Origin: Breoghania sp963678585 | GTDB taxonomy: Bacteria; Pseudomonadota; Alphaproteobacteria; Rhizobiales; Stappiaceae | DNA: 64,000 nucleotides | Assembly: GCA_963678585.2 (NCBI GenBank) | Contig: CAXXGA010000001.1 | Span: 558,001 to 622,000, forward strand | Direction: 5' to 3' | In this document: in pieces, positions 1 to 7,205 of the stretch | Layout of the letters: the number at the start of each line of letters is the position of its first letter | Numbering within the stretch: the first letter of the stretch is position 1 | Notes under the pieces: model-generated | What the model was told of the DNA's origin: nothing | What the model saw: the letters and a program-made list of their open reading frames with translations, nothing else | Databases searched by the model: none | Translations under genes and position numbers: made by a program

Positions 1-19
1 TGCCAGTACACGGCAGATG

Positions 20-271
20 TCAGTGCACGCTGACAGGGGTCAGCTCGTTTTCCACCGCGTTGGCCACGATGGCATCGCGGCTGTCTGAAAGCATGATGGG
101 AGAACCGTCGGCCCCAAGAAGAGCCCACAGCTTCAGCCCGCGCTCCATCTGCGGCGCGGTCGGGAAGATCGCGTTGATATCCTCGGAACGCAACTGCCGG
201 ATATAGGCGATATGACCGTCGCCCAGATTGGCAAATGCCTCGGAATTGATGTGCTTCAGGTTATCGGTCAT
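20..271 (-). CDS. DUF1150 family protein, sHsp-linked
   Basis: An 83-residue protein with no signal peptide or membrane segment. It resembles the DUF1150 family, short proteins that in rhizobia usually follow a small heat-shock gene; the biochemical role is unknown. It lies directly downstream of the Hsp20 gene on the same strand, so co-transcription is likely. The open frame continues upstream to a TTG that overlaps the hsp20 stop codon, which would give 119 residues. I chose the ATG at 271 because it has a perfect AGGAGG eight bases upstream and because the extra N-terminus is low in complexity. A link to protein quality control is inferred only from the context. Confidence 0.8.
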   Translation of the reverse strand: MTDNLKHINSEAFANLGDGHIAYIRQLRSEDINAIFPTAPQMERGLKLWALLGADGSPIMLSDSRDAIVANAVENELTPVSVH

Positions 272-375
272 CAGTGATCCCTCCTGGGTTGAACTGCCCG
301 ATAAAGGAATTATGCCACCAACCTTGTCCCCGGCCGCCTTCGATGCGGCCGCGTGCGCGGTCGGATTCAGATCCT

Positions 376-807
376 TCAATCGTGTGCGGAGATCGCTATG
401 CGCCGCACGGTCTTTTCCGGCTCGGGCCGGACAAGGTCGATAGAAAGAAGGCCGTCCTTCAAATCGGCACCCAAGATCACGATGCCTTCCGCCAGAACGA
501 ATGTTCGCTGGAACTGCCGGGCGGCGATGCCGCGGTGCAGGTACTGGCGGTTGTTTTCCTCGGTCTGCCGACCGCGGATGACGAGCTGGTTTTCCTCCAC
601 CGTCACATCGAGCTGGTCGCTGGTGAACCCGGCAACCGCAAGCGTGATGCGGAGAATTTCGCCCTGCTCCCCGTCACGCGGGAGCCGCTCGATATTATAG
701 GGCGGATAGCCGTCGTTGGTTGCCTTCGACACCCGATCCAAAACCCGTTCGATATCGTCGAAACCAAGCAGCAGCGGGCTCGAAAACGCCGAAAGACGCG
801 ACATCAT
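376..807 (-). CDS. Hsp20 / IbpA-type small heat-shock protein
   Basis: A 143-residue alpha-crystallin (Hsp20) family chaperone of the class A rhizobial or IbpA type. Such proteins form cytoplasmic oligomers that bind aggregating proteins until Hsp70/ClpB refold them. The alpha-crystallin domain covers about residues 38-130, with the beta-strand motif LAVAGF near residue 58, the family-typical RGIAARQF motif near residue 95, and LSIDLVRPEPE close to the end. Start choice: ATG at 807 has AGGA five bases upstream (813-816); a second in-frame ATG follows at 804. The SD is enclosed in a predicted RNA thermometer (see 810-874). It is followed by a DUF1150 gene. Confidence 0.95.
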   Translation of the reverse strand: MMSRLSAFSSPLLLGFDDIERVLDRVSKATNDGYPPYNIERLPRDGEQGEILRITLAVAGFTSDQLDVTVEENQLVIRGRQTEENNRQYLHRGIAARQFQRTFVLAEGIVILGADLKDGLLSIDLVRPEPEKTVRRIAISAHD

Positions 808-809
808 CA

Positions 810-874
810 AAGTCCTTTTCTAAGCGACCTTGTTTCAGCAATCCTGCTGAACCGGACCCGAATTCGGCATCCGG
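810..874 (-). promoter_or_regulatory. ROSE-type RNA thermometer in the sHsp 5' leader
   Basis: The leader RNA, read on the minus strand, can form three consecutive hairpins. The 3' hairpin (830 to 810) pairs UCGCU (827-823) with the Shine-Dalgarno AGGA (816-813): U-A, C-G, an unpaired G825, C-G and U-A, closed by an AGAA loop and extended by a G-C and a G-U pair. This UYGCU/AGGA pairing with one extra G is the hallmark of ROSE elements in rhizobial sHsp leaders. Upstream hairpins are TTCAGCA/TGCTGAA (834-851) and CCGGA/TCCGG around CCGAATTCGG (852-874). Fold energies were not computed. Confidence 0.8.
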
Positions 875-1078
875 ACGGACCTCGCGGCCCGCTTCGCATC
901 TAAATATGGGCAGTTTGTCGGCACTGTTCAAGAATGTGGCCGCCGCCATCGCGCGTCCACACGTGGAAACGGCCAAACGGCGGGGTTCTGCCGCAGCCCG
1001 TGCCGCATCTATCCACACATGTTCACTCAAAGACCGCAGGCTCGCCAAAGCTACGGGCAACAGCCGCATCGTCGCGCG

Positions 1079-1846
1079 CTAGTATCCATACCCGCCATAG
1101 TCTCCGTTACCCCCGAAATTGTCGTTGTGGTCATCATCCGTCTGGGTCCCGTCGCTCTTGCCGCTGTCGCGCGCCGGTGCATGAACCGCAGGACTGACAC
1201 CGCACACGGAAGTCGCACGGAACTGTCGCCACAGGCGGGGCTGTTCGGCAAGCAAGGGGAAGTCGGCAGCCAGATCCGCGGCGGCACGTCGGCTGATCCC
1301 GGAAACCCCGCGAGTCACGATAACGCCGGTGCAGGGTTCGGTGACCAGACGACATCCGCCGCCGCGCCGACACACCTGCGCGCTGCCATGGAGCAGCAGG
1401 AAGGCCGTTCGGTTGGCTGTGTGCGTGACATCGACCACCGTGCCGCGAATGCCGACGATGGCCACGGGCGTCGTGATGGAAACGCGGTCCTGACCGGGCC
1501 GGTTGCCGGAGCCCAGGAAGCGAAGAGTGCCTTTCGTCAGGTTCATGCGCGCGCGCACCGCGCCGCCCTTGTAGACGAATTCATCCAGAACCACATCGCT
1601 GCCCGCGCCCACCACGAAGCGGGAGCCGTCTATCAGACGGAACTGGCCATTGGCCGCAGGGCGGGCACGGATGCGCTCCTTGAAATGAACGTCGCTTCCC
1701 GCTGAAAGAGCCCGCACGGGAGACGGACGCACTTCGCCGGTGACCGACCCGGTGACGGCGAATGCGGAGCCGATCCGCTCTGCAGACTGTGCAGAGCTTG
1801 CCGCAGCTATCGCCACGACCAGCCCAGGGAGAAGTTTACGGATCAC
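1079..1846 (-). CDS. Exported FecR-domain protein
   Basis: A 255-residue protein that starts at a GTG with a GAGGAGG Shine-Dalgarno just upstream. A signal peptide covers about residues 1-22 (hydrophobic LLPGLVVAIAAASSA, cleavage near QSA/ER). Residues 55-150 look like a FecR domain: DGSRFVVGAGSDVVLDEF, RGTVVDV and related strands. Family members are either anti-sigma sensors or stand-alone periplasmic proteins. No sigma factor, TonB receptor or kinase lies nearby, and there is no N-terminal cytoplasmic segment, so a sigma-regulatory role is unlikely. The last about 35 residues are Asp/Gly/Asn-rich and probably disordered. The function is unknown. Confidence 0.75.
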   Translation of the reverse strand: MIRKLLPGLVVAIAAASSAQSAERIGSAFAVTGSVTGEVRPSPVRALSAGSDVHFKERIRARPAANGQFRLIDGSRFVVGAGSDVVLDEFVYKGGAVRARMNLTKGTLRFLGSGNRPGQDRVSITTPVAIVGIRGTVVDVTHTANRTAFLLLHGSAQVCRRGGGCRLVTEPCTGVIVTRGVSGISRRAAADLAADFPLLAEQPRLWRQFRATSVCGVSPAVHAPARDSGKSDGTQTDDDHNDNFGGNGDYGGYGY

Positions 1847-2041
1847 GACAGGCCCTCCTCGAAGAACCAGGCCGGTCGCGCCGCATCGCATCTGCAGCGA
1901 AGGGCGCAACGGCCTGTATGACAGACTTCGGACCCCATATTCGCCAAACCGGCATCGCCGATCTGTGCTCCTGATCACCCAAGGTCAGTTTCCTGCCCTT
2001 GCGGCATTTTCGAAACTCAAAAGGCTGTGATCCCCGGTCCC

Positions 2042-2076
2042 AAAAAGAGAAAGCCGCGGCAGGAACCGCGGCTTTC
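2042..2076 (-). terminator. Rho-independent terminator of the 3-oxoadipate operon
   Basis: An 11-bp perfect stem, GAAAGCCGCGG (2049-2059) with CCGCGGCTTTC (2066-2076), has a six-base loop. On the minus strand it is followed by TCTTTTTG. It lies about 30 bp after the thiolase stop codon. Confidence 0.85.
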
Positions 2077-2106
2077 CGAAAATTCAGCGATACGGGGCAG
2101 AAGCCG

Positions 2107-3312
2107 TCAGACGGCTTCCACCGCACAGGCGATGCCCTGGCCGACGCCGATGCACATGGTGGCGAGCGCCCGCTTTGCACCGCGCAGCTTCAACTCCAGC
2201 GCCGCCGTGCCAGCGATACGCGCACCCGACATGCCGAGCGGATGGCCAAGCGCAATCGCCCCACCGTTGGGATTGACATAATCCGCGTCCGGGGCCACGC
2301 CCAGATCGCGCAGCACCGCGATACCCTGCGAGGCGAAGGCCTCGTTCAGCTCGATGATATCGAAATCACCGATCGAAAGACCGAGCCGCGCCATCAGCTT
2401 CTTGGACGCAGGTGCCGGGCCGATGCCCATGATGCGCGGGGGAACGCCCGCCGCCGCACCGCCCAGAATGCGGGCAATCGGCGTGAGGCCGTATTTCTTC
2501 ACCGCCGCTTCGGAGGCGATGATGAGGCCCGCCGCACCGTCATTGACGCCTGAGGCGTTGCCCGCCGTGACCGACCCGTTCTGGCGGAACGGGGTGGGGA
2601 GCTTGCCGAGCGTTTCCACCGTGGTGCCGGGACGCGGATGCTCGTCCTTGTCGACGACGACCGGATCGCCCTTGCGCTGCGGGATCGTGACGGAGACGAT
2701 TTCCTTCGCCAGCCGCCCGTTTTCCTGTGCCGCAACGGCCTTGTTCTGCGAGCGCACGGCAAAGGCGTCCTGATCGGCGCGCGCGACGCCGAAGTCGGCG
2801 GCGACGTTCTCACCGGTCTCGGGCATGGAATCGACGCCGTACTGCTTCTTCAGCACCGGATTGACGAAACGCCAGCCGATGGTGGTGTCGTAGATTTCGG
2901 CATGACGCGAGAAGGCGCTGGTCGCCTTGGGCATGACGAAGGGCGCGCGCGACATGGATTCCACGCCGCCTGCGATCACCAGTTCCGCCTCACCCGCCTT
3001 GATCATGCGCGAGGCTGCGAGCATGGCGTCCATGCCGGAACCGCACAGGCGGTTGATGGTGGTGCCGGGAACGCATTCCGGCATGCCGGCCAGAAGAACC
3101 GCCATGCGGGCGACGTTGCGATTGTCCTCGCCCGCCTGGTTGGCGCATCCCATGATCACGTCGTCAACCGCCTCGAAATCGATGGACGGGTTGCGCTCCA
3201 TCAGGGCCTTGAGGGGCACGGCGGCAAGATCGTCGGCGCGCACCGCACTCAATGCGCCGCCGAAACGGCCGATGGGGGTGCGGATATAATCGACGATATA
3301 GGCTTCACTCAT
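2107..3312 (-). CDS. pcaF: 3-oxoadipyl-CoA thiolase (acetyl-CoA acyltransferase)
   Basis: A 401-residue type II thiolase. It catalyses the last step of the beta-ketoadipate pathway, cleaving 3-oxoadipyl-CoA with CoA to succinyl-CoA and acetyl-CoA in the cytoplasm. The nucleophile is Cys90 in NRLCGSGMDA, with His357 in GGAIALGHPLG and Cys387 in CIGVGQG. The length is typical of PcaF/CatF. The N-terminal part (AYIVDYIRTPIGRFGGAL) is characteristic of the 3-oxoadipyl subgroup, and the CoA-transferase genes just upstream support this substrate over acetoacetyl-CoA. It is the last gene of the operon. The ATG at 3312 was preferred to one 21 bases upstream because it has a GAGGAA box and gives the standard N-terminus. 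Confidence 0.93.
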   Translation of the reverse strand: MSEAYIVDYIRTPIGRFGGALSAVRADDLAAVPLKALMERNPSIDFEAVDDVIMGCANQAGEDNRNVARMAVLLAGMPECVPGTTINRLCGSGMDAMLAASRMIKAGEAELVIAGGVESMSRAPFVMPKATSAFSRHAEIYDTTIGWRFVNPVLKKQYGVDSMPETGENVAADFGVARADQDAFAVRSQNKAVAAQENGRLAKEIVSVTIPQRKGDPVVVDKDEHPRPGTTVETLGKLPTPFRQNGSVTAGNASGVNDGAAGLIIASEAAVKKYGLTPIARILGGAAAGVPPRIMGIGPAPASKKLMARLGLSIGDFDIIELNEAFASQGIAVLRDLGVAPDADYVNPNGGAIALGHPLGMSGARIAGTAALELKLRGAKRALATMCIGVGQGIACAVEAV

Positions 3313-3417
3313 GATGTTTTGCTTTCCTCTCACGGCCAGTCCTCTCCGGCCGTCGCTTACCGGCCGCGCACGACGCCTGGCGCGCGCGGCGATTTTCTCG
3401 TTTGCTCGCTCGCCCGT

Positions 3418-4188
3418 TCAGGCCTGATCGCCGTGAGCCGCCGCGGTGCGGGCGTTCAGCGCACGCAGCACCTCAAGCTCGTCCGCGCCGGGAGCCGGGG
3501 TCTCTTCGATTTCATCGGCGAAGCGGATCGCCCAACCGGTCGCGTCCGTGATCTCCTGCCGGGTCACGCCGGGGTGGATGGAGACCACGCAGAATTCCTT
3601 GGTTTCCGGATCGGGCCGCATCACGCACAGATCGGTGACGATCATGTTCGGGCCCTTGGTGGTGACGCCGAGGTCCTGACGCGAATTGTAGCCCTCGCCA
3701 TGACCGAGCGAGGTACGGAAGGAGAGTTTGTCGACGAAGCTGCGCTTGCCCTGTTTCATGACGATGAAGATCTGACCGCAAGACGTGGCGATCTCGGGCG
3801 CGCCGCCGCCGCCGGGAAGGCGGACCTTCGGGTTGTCGTAATCGCCGATCACGGTGGAATTGATATTGCCGTACTTGTCGATTTCCGCCCCGCCCAGGAA
3901 GCCAACGCTGATGCGCCCGCCCTGCAGCCAGTAGCGGAACATTTCCGGCACCGCGACCGTGGTGAGTGCAGTCTCGCAAAGCTCGCCGTCGCCGATGGAC
4001 AGCGGCAGAACCTCCGGACGGGTGCCGATGGTGCCGGATTCGTAAATCAGCGTGATATCCGGGGCATGGGTCAGCCGGGCCAGATTACAGGCCGCCGACG
4101 GCATGCCGATCCCGACGAAACACACGTCGTCATTGGACAGGGCCCGCGCGGCGGCAACCGTCATCATTTCGGTGGAAGTGTAATCCAT
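3418..4188 (-). CDS. catJ: 3-oxoadipate CoA-transferase subunit B (CatJ type)
   Basis: A 256-residue beta subunit of a family I CoA-transferase. With its partner it moves CoA from succinyl-CoA to 3-oxoadipate. The putative catalytic glutamate is Glu50 in LIYESGTIG. The length and the E-S-G motif match the CatJ/glutaconate-CoA-transferase subgroup rather than the shorter PcaJ subgroup with its SENG motif. Gly-rich VRLPGGGGAPEIA is the CoA-binding region. The start at 4188 has GGGAGG at good spacing; an adjacent ATG at 4191 is too close. It follows subunit A by 11 bases. Substrate assignment rests on the neighbouring thiolase and IclR regulator. Confidence 0.88.
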   Translation of the reverse strand: MDYTSTEMMTVAAARALSNDDVCFVGIGMPSAACNLARLTHAPDITLIYESGTIGTRPEVLPLSIGDGELCETALTTVAVPEMFRYWLQGGRISVGFLGGAEIDKYGNINSTVIGDYDNPKVRLPGGGGAPEIATSCGQIFIVMKQGKRSFVDKLSFRTSLGHGEGYNSRQDLGVTTKGPNMIVTDLCVMRPDPETKEFCVVSIHPGVTRQEITDATGWAIRFADEIEETPAPGADELEVLRALNARTAAAHGDQA

Positions 4189-4199
4189 CATCGCCTCCC

Positions 4200-5063
4200 T
4201 CACGCCGACTGCCCGGACATTGACTGACCAACATGGACGGCGAAGGCCTCCGGGCCCTGCTCCATGACGTTCTTCTGCATCCATGCGGTGAAGCTGTCGC
4301 GATCGCGCGCAATCGCGTCCCAGCGCTTGTAGAAGACGTTGTCCCGCGGATAGACCCCCTGCACATAGGAGGGATGCGCCCCGCCCGGCACTTCGACCAC
4401 CGCAGAGACGGTCCAGCCCGGCAACACGCAGGAATTTGGCGAGGCCGGAGCCAGATCCTCGACGATTTCCTCAACCGTCACGATGGAACGTTTGGCCGCC
4501 AGAACCGCTTCCTTCTGCACACCGACAATACCCTCGATCAGCACGTTGCCCTGCCGGTCGGCGCGGTTGGCGTGGATGATCGCAACATCCGGACGGATGG
4601 CGGGGACGGCGGCGAGTTTCTCGCCCGTGAAGGGGCAGGTGACAGACTTGATGTTCGGATTGACCTTGGCGAGATCCGCGCCGCGATAGCCGCGGAAGAC
4701 CGCGCAAGGCAAACCGGCCGCCCCCGCCTCGTAGGCGTTGGCCATGGCCGCATGGCTGTGCTCTTCAAGGGTGATCGGCTTCGGCCACTGCTTCTCGACC
4801 GCGTCGCGCAGCCGGTGCAGGGAGCCGACGCCCGGATTGCCGCCCCAGGAGAAAACCATCTTGTCCACGCAACCCATACCGATGAGCTGATCGTAGAGAA
4901 TGTCCGGGGTCATGCGGATGATCGTCAGCCCCTTACGGCCCTGCCGGATCACCTCGTGACCGGCTGCATAGGGGATGAGGTGGGTAAACCCCTCCATCGC
5001 TACCGCATCGCCGTCGCGCACGAGAGCGGCGACAGCATCCTTCAAAGTCATGATACGAGCCAT
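4200..5063 (-). CDS. catI: 3-oxoadipate CoA-transferase subunit A (CatI type)
   Basis: A 287-residue alpha subunit of the CoA-transferase, pairing with the gene immediately downstream. Family features are the GFTHLIPYAAGHEVIRQG region, the glycine-rich WGGNPGVGS motif, and CPFTGEKLAAVPAIRPDVAI with HANRADRQGN in the core. It is longer than typical PcaI (about 230 residues) and matches the CatI/GctA subgroup. It is the first gene of the catI-catJ-pcaF operon. The ATG at 5063 gives the family N-terminus MARIMTLKDAV and is preceded by GGAGGAACG, though the spacing is a little long. A different dicarboxylic-acid substrate cannot be excluded. Confidence 0.87.
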   Translation of the reverse strand: MARIMTLKDAVAALVRDGDAVAMEGFTHLIPYAAGHEVIRQGRKGLTIIRMTPDILYDQLIGMGCVDKMVFSWGGNPGVGSLHRLRDAVEKQWPKPITLEEHSHAAMANAYEAGAAGLPCAVFRGYRGADLAKVNPNIKSVTCPFTGEKLAAVPAIRPDVAIIHANRADRQGNVLIEGIVGVQKEAVLAAKRSIVTVEEIVEDLAPASPNSCVLPGWTVSAVVEVPGGAHPSYVQGVYPRDNVFYKRWDAIARDRDSFTAWMQKNVMEQGPEAFAVHVGQSMSGQSA

Positions 5064-5460
5064 GATACGCGTTCGTTCCTCCCTGGCAGCCCGCGACCTC
5101 AGCGCGGGCCGGACGCCCTGCCGCATTTCCGGCATGACCGTCCTCATCTTCCCCGACCGGTCTCAGACCAGCCCCGGCAGCGCAGCGAGAACGCCGCCTC
5201 CGCCCTGTCAAATAGATAACATCGCAACCAGTCAAGACCGTTCATCGCCCGTTAGGACGCAACGTCAGGTTTTATGCGCATCATGCGCTTCCAGGCCTTG
5301 AACATTTTGCCATTTGGCGAGCAGAAACCCAGTTGCATATGTTCGTATAGCGAACTAATATTCGCATAGTGATATGTTTTTGCGTCCGTGAAACGCCCGT
5401 GTCAAGCCCGTTCGGCATACGCGAGCGACGTTGCGGACGAATTCCGGGAGGAGACCCGCG
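5064..5460. promoter_or_regulatory. Divergent promoter region, catI and iclR
   Basis: A 397-bp gene-free region between two divergently read units. Its central, AT-richer part (about 5300-5380) carries the IclR operator listed separately. No other gene or RNA was recognised. Confidence 0.6.
5341..5372. promoter_or_regulatory. PcaR/PcaU-type IclR operator (three half-sites)
   Basis: A perfect palindrome, GTTCG-TATAG-CGAAC (5341-5355), is followed by a third half-site, TTCGCATAG (5361-5369). The latter repeats TTCGTATAG (5342-5350) in direct orientation with a 19-bp shift, about two helical turns. A palindrome plus a direct repeat is the operator design described for PcaU/PcaR-family regulators of beta-ketoadipate genes. 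It lies 90 bp ahead of the iclR start. Confidence 0.7.
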
Positions 5461-6273
5461 ATGAACCTGACGCCGAAGATCACCGACGACGAGGAGCCCG
5501 GGGAAGACGAGATCCGCCGCGGGCGGGAATTCGTCGGTTCGCTGGAGCGTGGACTGAAGGTGATGCAGGCACTCGGCGACGCGCCGGAGGGGCTGACGCT
5601 GACCGACGTGGCAGGACGGGTCGGGCTTACCCGGGCCACCGCCCGGCGGTTCCTGCTCACGCTTCTGGAACTGGGCTACGTGCGACAGGACCGGCGGCTT
5701 TTTATCCTGACGCCGAAGGTGCTGTCGCTGGGGGTCTCCTACCTGAGCAACCGGCCGATCTGGCAGAGTGCTGCGCCGCTCATGCGCGAGCTTTCGCGGC
5801 AGGTGAACGAATCCTGCTCCGCCGCGGTGCTCGACGGCTCCGATATCGTTTATGTGGCGCGCGTGGCGGGCAACAGGATCATGTCGGTCAATATCACCAT
5901 CGGCACGCGCCTGCCCGCCCTGACGACCTCCATGGGCCGAGTCATGCTGGCGAACATGTCGCCCACGGCACTTCATGCGTTTCTCGCAAAATCGGATGTC
6001 CAGCGGCACACCGAATACACGCTGACGGACCATGACAGCCTCTTCAACGAGATCAGCACCGTGCGATCGCGCGGTTATGCGATCCTCGATCAGGAACTGG
6101 AAATCGGCCTTCGCTCTATCGCCGTGCCTTTGCGCGACCGTGCCGGGCGCGCCTTCGCCGGGCTCAATATCTCCAGCCAGACCGCGCGGGTCTCGCGCGA
6201 AACGATGATCGGAGAGTTCCTGCCGCTGATGCGCGAGACTGCGCGCCGCATCGAACAATTCTACGGCGCCTGA
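5461..6273 (+). CDS. IclR-family regulator of 3-oxoadipate genes (PcaR-like)
   Basis: A 270-residue transcription factor. The N-terminal winged helix (about residues 25-85) has SLERGLKVMQAL and the recognition region VAGRVGLTRATARRFLLTLLELGYV. The C-terminal IclR effector domain runs from about residue 100 to the end, with the ending LPLMRETARRIEQFYGA. This pattern, including SLxRGLxVxxAF-type N-terminus and GYVxxDxRxFxLTPxVLxLG, is typical of the PcaR/PcaU/PobR subgroup, which senses aromatic-pathway intermediates such as 3-oxoadipate. It is divergent from catI and has a three-half-site operator upstream. The start at 5461 has GGGAGGAG upstream; a longer frame starts at 5431. Confidence 0.88.
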   Translation: MNLTPKITDDEEPGEDEIRRGREFVGSLERGLKVMQALGDAPEGLTLTDVAGRVGLTRATARRFLLTLLELGYVRQDRRLFILTPKVLSLGVSYLSNRPIWQSAAPLMRELSRQVNESCSAAVLDGSDIVYVARVAGNRIMSVNITIGTRLPALTTSMGRVMLANMSPTALHAFLAKSDVQRHTEYTLTDHDSLFNEISTVRSRGYAILDQELEIGLRSIAVPLRDRAGRAFAGLNISSQTARVSRETMIGEFLPLMRETARRIEQFYGA

Positions 6274-6285
6274 CCGGGGTCGATA

Positions 6286-6310
6286 TAGTCAGTTATTACT
6301 ATAACGACTA
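6286..6310. promoter_or_regulatory. Imperfect inverted repeat after iclR
   Basis: TAGTCAGTTAT and ATAACGACTA form a 10-bp inverted repeat with one bulged base around a four-base centre. It starts 12 bp after the iclR stop. It could be a TetR-family operator or a weak terminator; there is no clear T-run. Confidence 0.4.
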
Positions 6311-6390
6311 ATTGACATCGTGCCTTTCGACAGAGAAAACGGCAAAAAAGCGTTCCCCAAGCTGCCCCCAGCCTGTATGATATTGAGAAT

Positions 6391-6405
6391 TCATATGGTA
6401 TATGA
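6391..6405. promoter_or_regulatory. Palindrome upstream of tetR, possible operator
   Basis: TCATAT-GGT-ATATGA is a perfect 15-bp palindrome 126 bp before the TetR start. Its size and position fit an autoregulatory TetR operator, but no binding is shown. Confidence 0.45.
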
Positions 6406-6530
6406 GTGAGAACAGTTTGAAGGGCCCGATTGATAATGAGGTCCGTAATAATACTTTACGACTTTCGCAGTGAACGTGAGAAGAAATGGGCAGAATGCGC
6501 TCTTAAAGCGCACGTAACGGAAGGGACCAA

Positions 6531-7205
6531 ATGGTCACGCCACAGCGACAGGCCGCATCCACGCGGGACAGGCTATTGTTTTCAGCCTGCCGGATTTTCG
6601 CTTCGAAGGGTTATCGCGACACGACGGTTGCCGATATCTGCGACGCGGCGCAGGCGAATATCGCGTCGGTCAACTATCACTTCGGAAACAAGGAGAGCCT
6701 GTATCGTCAGGTTTTCCAGCGTCTTATCGATCTCTACGAACCGCCCGCGCCGCCGCAGAACGGCAGCGCCGACGACGGCGAGGCTCTGCTGAGATTCTAC
6801 ATCCTCGACCGGCTGGAGTGGCTGGTGCAGGACGACCCGCTCGAACGCCTCATCCGCGCAGAAATGGTCCAGCCGACCGGGTTGGTCGACGATCTTCGCG
6901 TGGCGGGACTGGAAAAGAGCCGGAATCATTTCGTCGATGCCGTGCGCAGCATCGGGACCAGCACTCTTTCCGAAGCCACCTTGCGGCTTTGCGTTACCAG
7001 CATCCTCAGCCAGTGCCGCGCGTTCATGGCCGTGAACCAGGCGGGCGTCTACACGCCGGACATGCCGCGTCCGACAGACGCGGAACTGGCAGCCTTTGCG
7101 GACTACGTCACGGTGTTCTCCGTGGCCGGAATCCGGGCGCTGGGAGAGCGTGAAGCGGACATACCTCTGTTCGCCAATCAGGTGGAAAAGGCCGTGGCAA
7201 GCTAG
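6531..7205 (+). CDS. TetR-family regulator (CerR/YbiH-like C-terminus)
   Basis: A 224-residue one-component regulator. The N-terminal helix-turn-helix spans about residues 15-62 (RIFASKGYRDTTVADIC, then ANIASVNYHFGNKESLY). The C-terminal ligand domain looks like the CerR/DUF1956 type (LEWLVQDDPLERLIRAEMVQPT). Family members with this domain often control drug-efflux or stress genes. Here no transporter is adjacent: iclR lies upstream and a gene-free stretch downstream, so it probably acts at a distance or on itself. The start at 6531 has GGAAGGGA upstream. Two palindromes lie in the upstream gap. Confidence 0.88.
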   Translation: MVTPQRQAASTRDRLLFSACRIFASKGYRDTTVADICDAAQANIASVNYHFGNKESLYRQVFQRLIDLYEPPAPPQNGSADDGEALLRFYILDRLEWLVQDDPLERLIRAEMVQPTGLVDDLRVAGLEKSRNHFVDAVRSIGTSTLSEATLRLCVTSILSQCRAFMAVNQAGVYTPDMPRPTDAELAAFADYVTVFSVAGIRALGEREADIPLFANQVEKAVAS

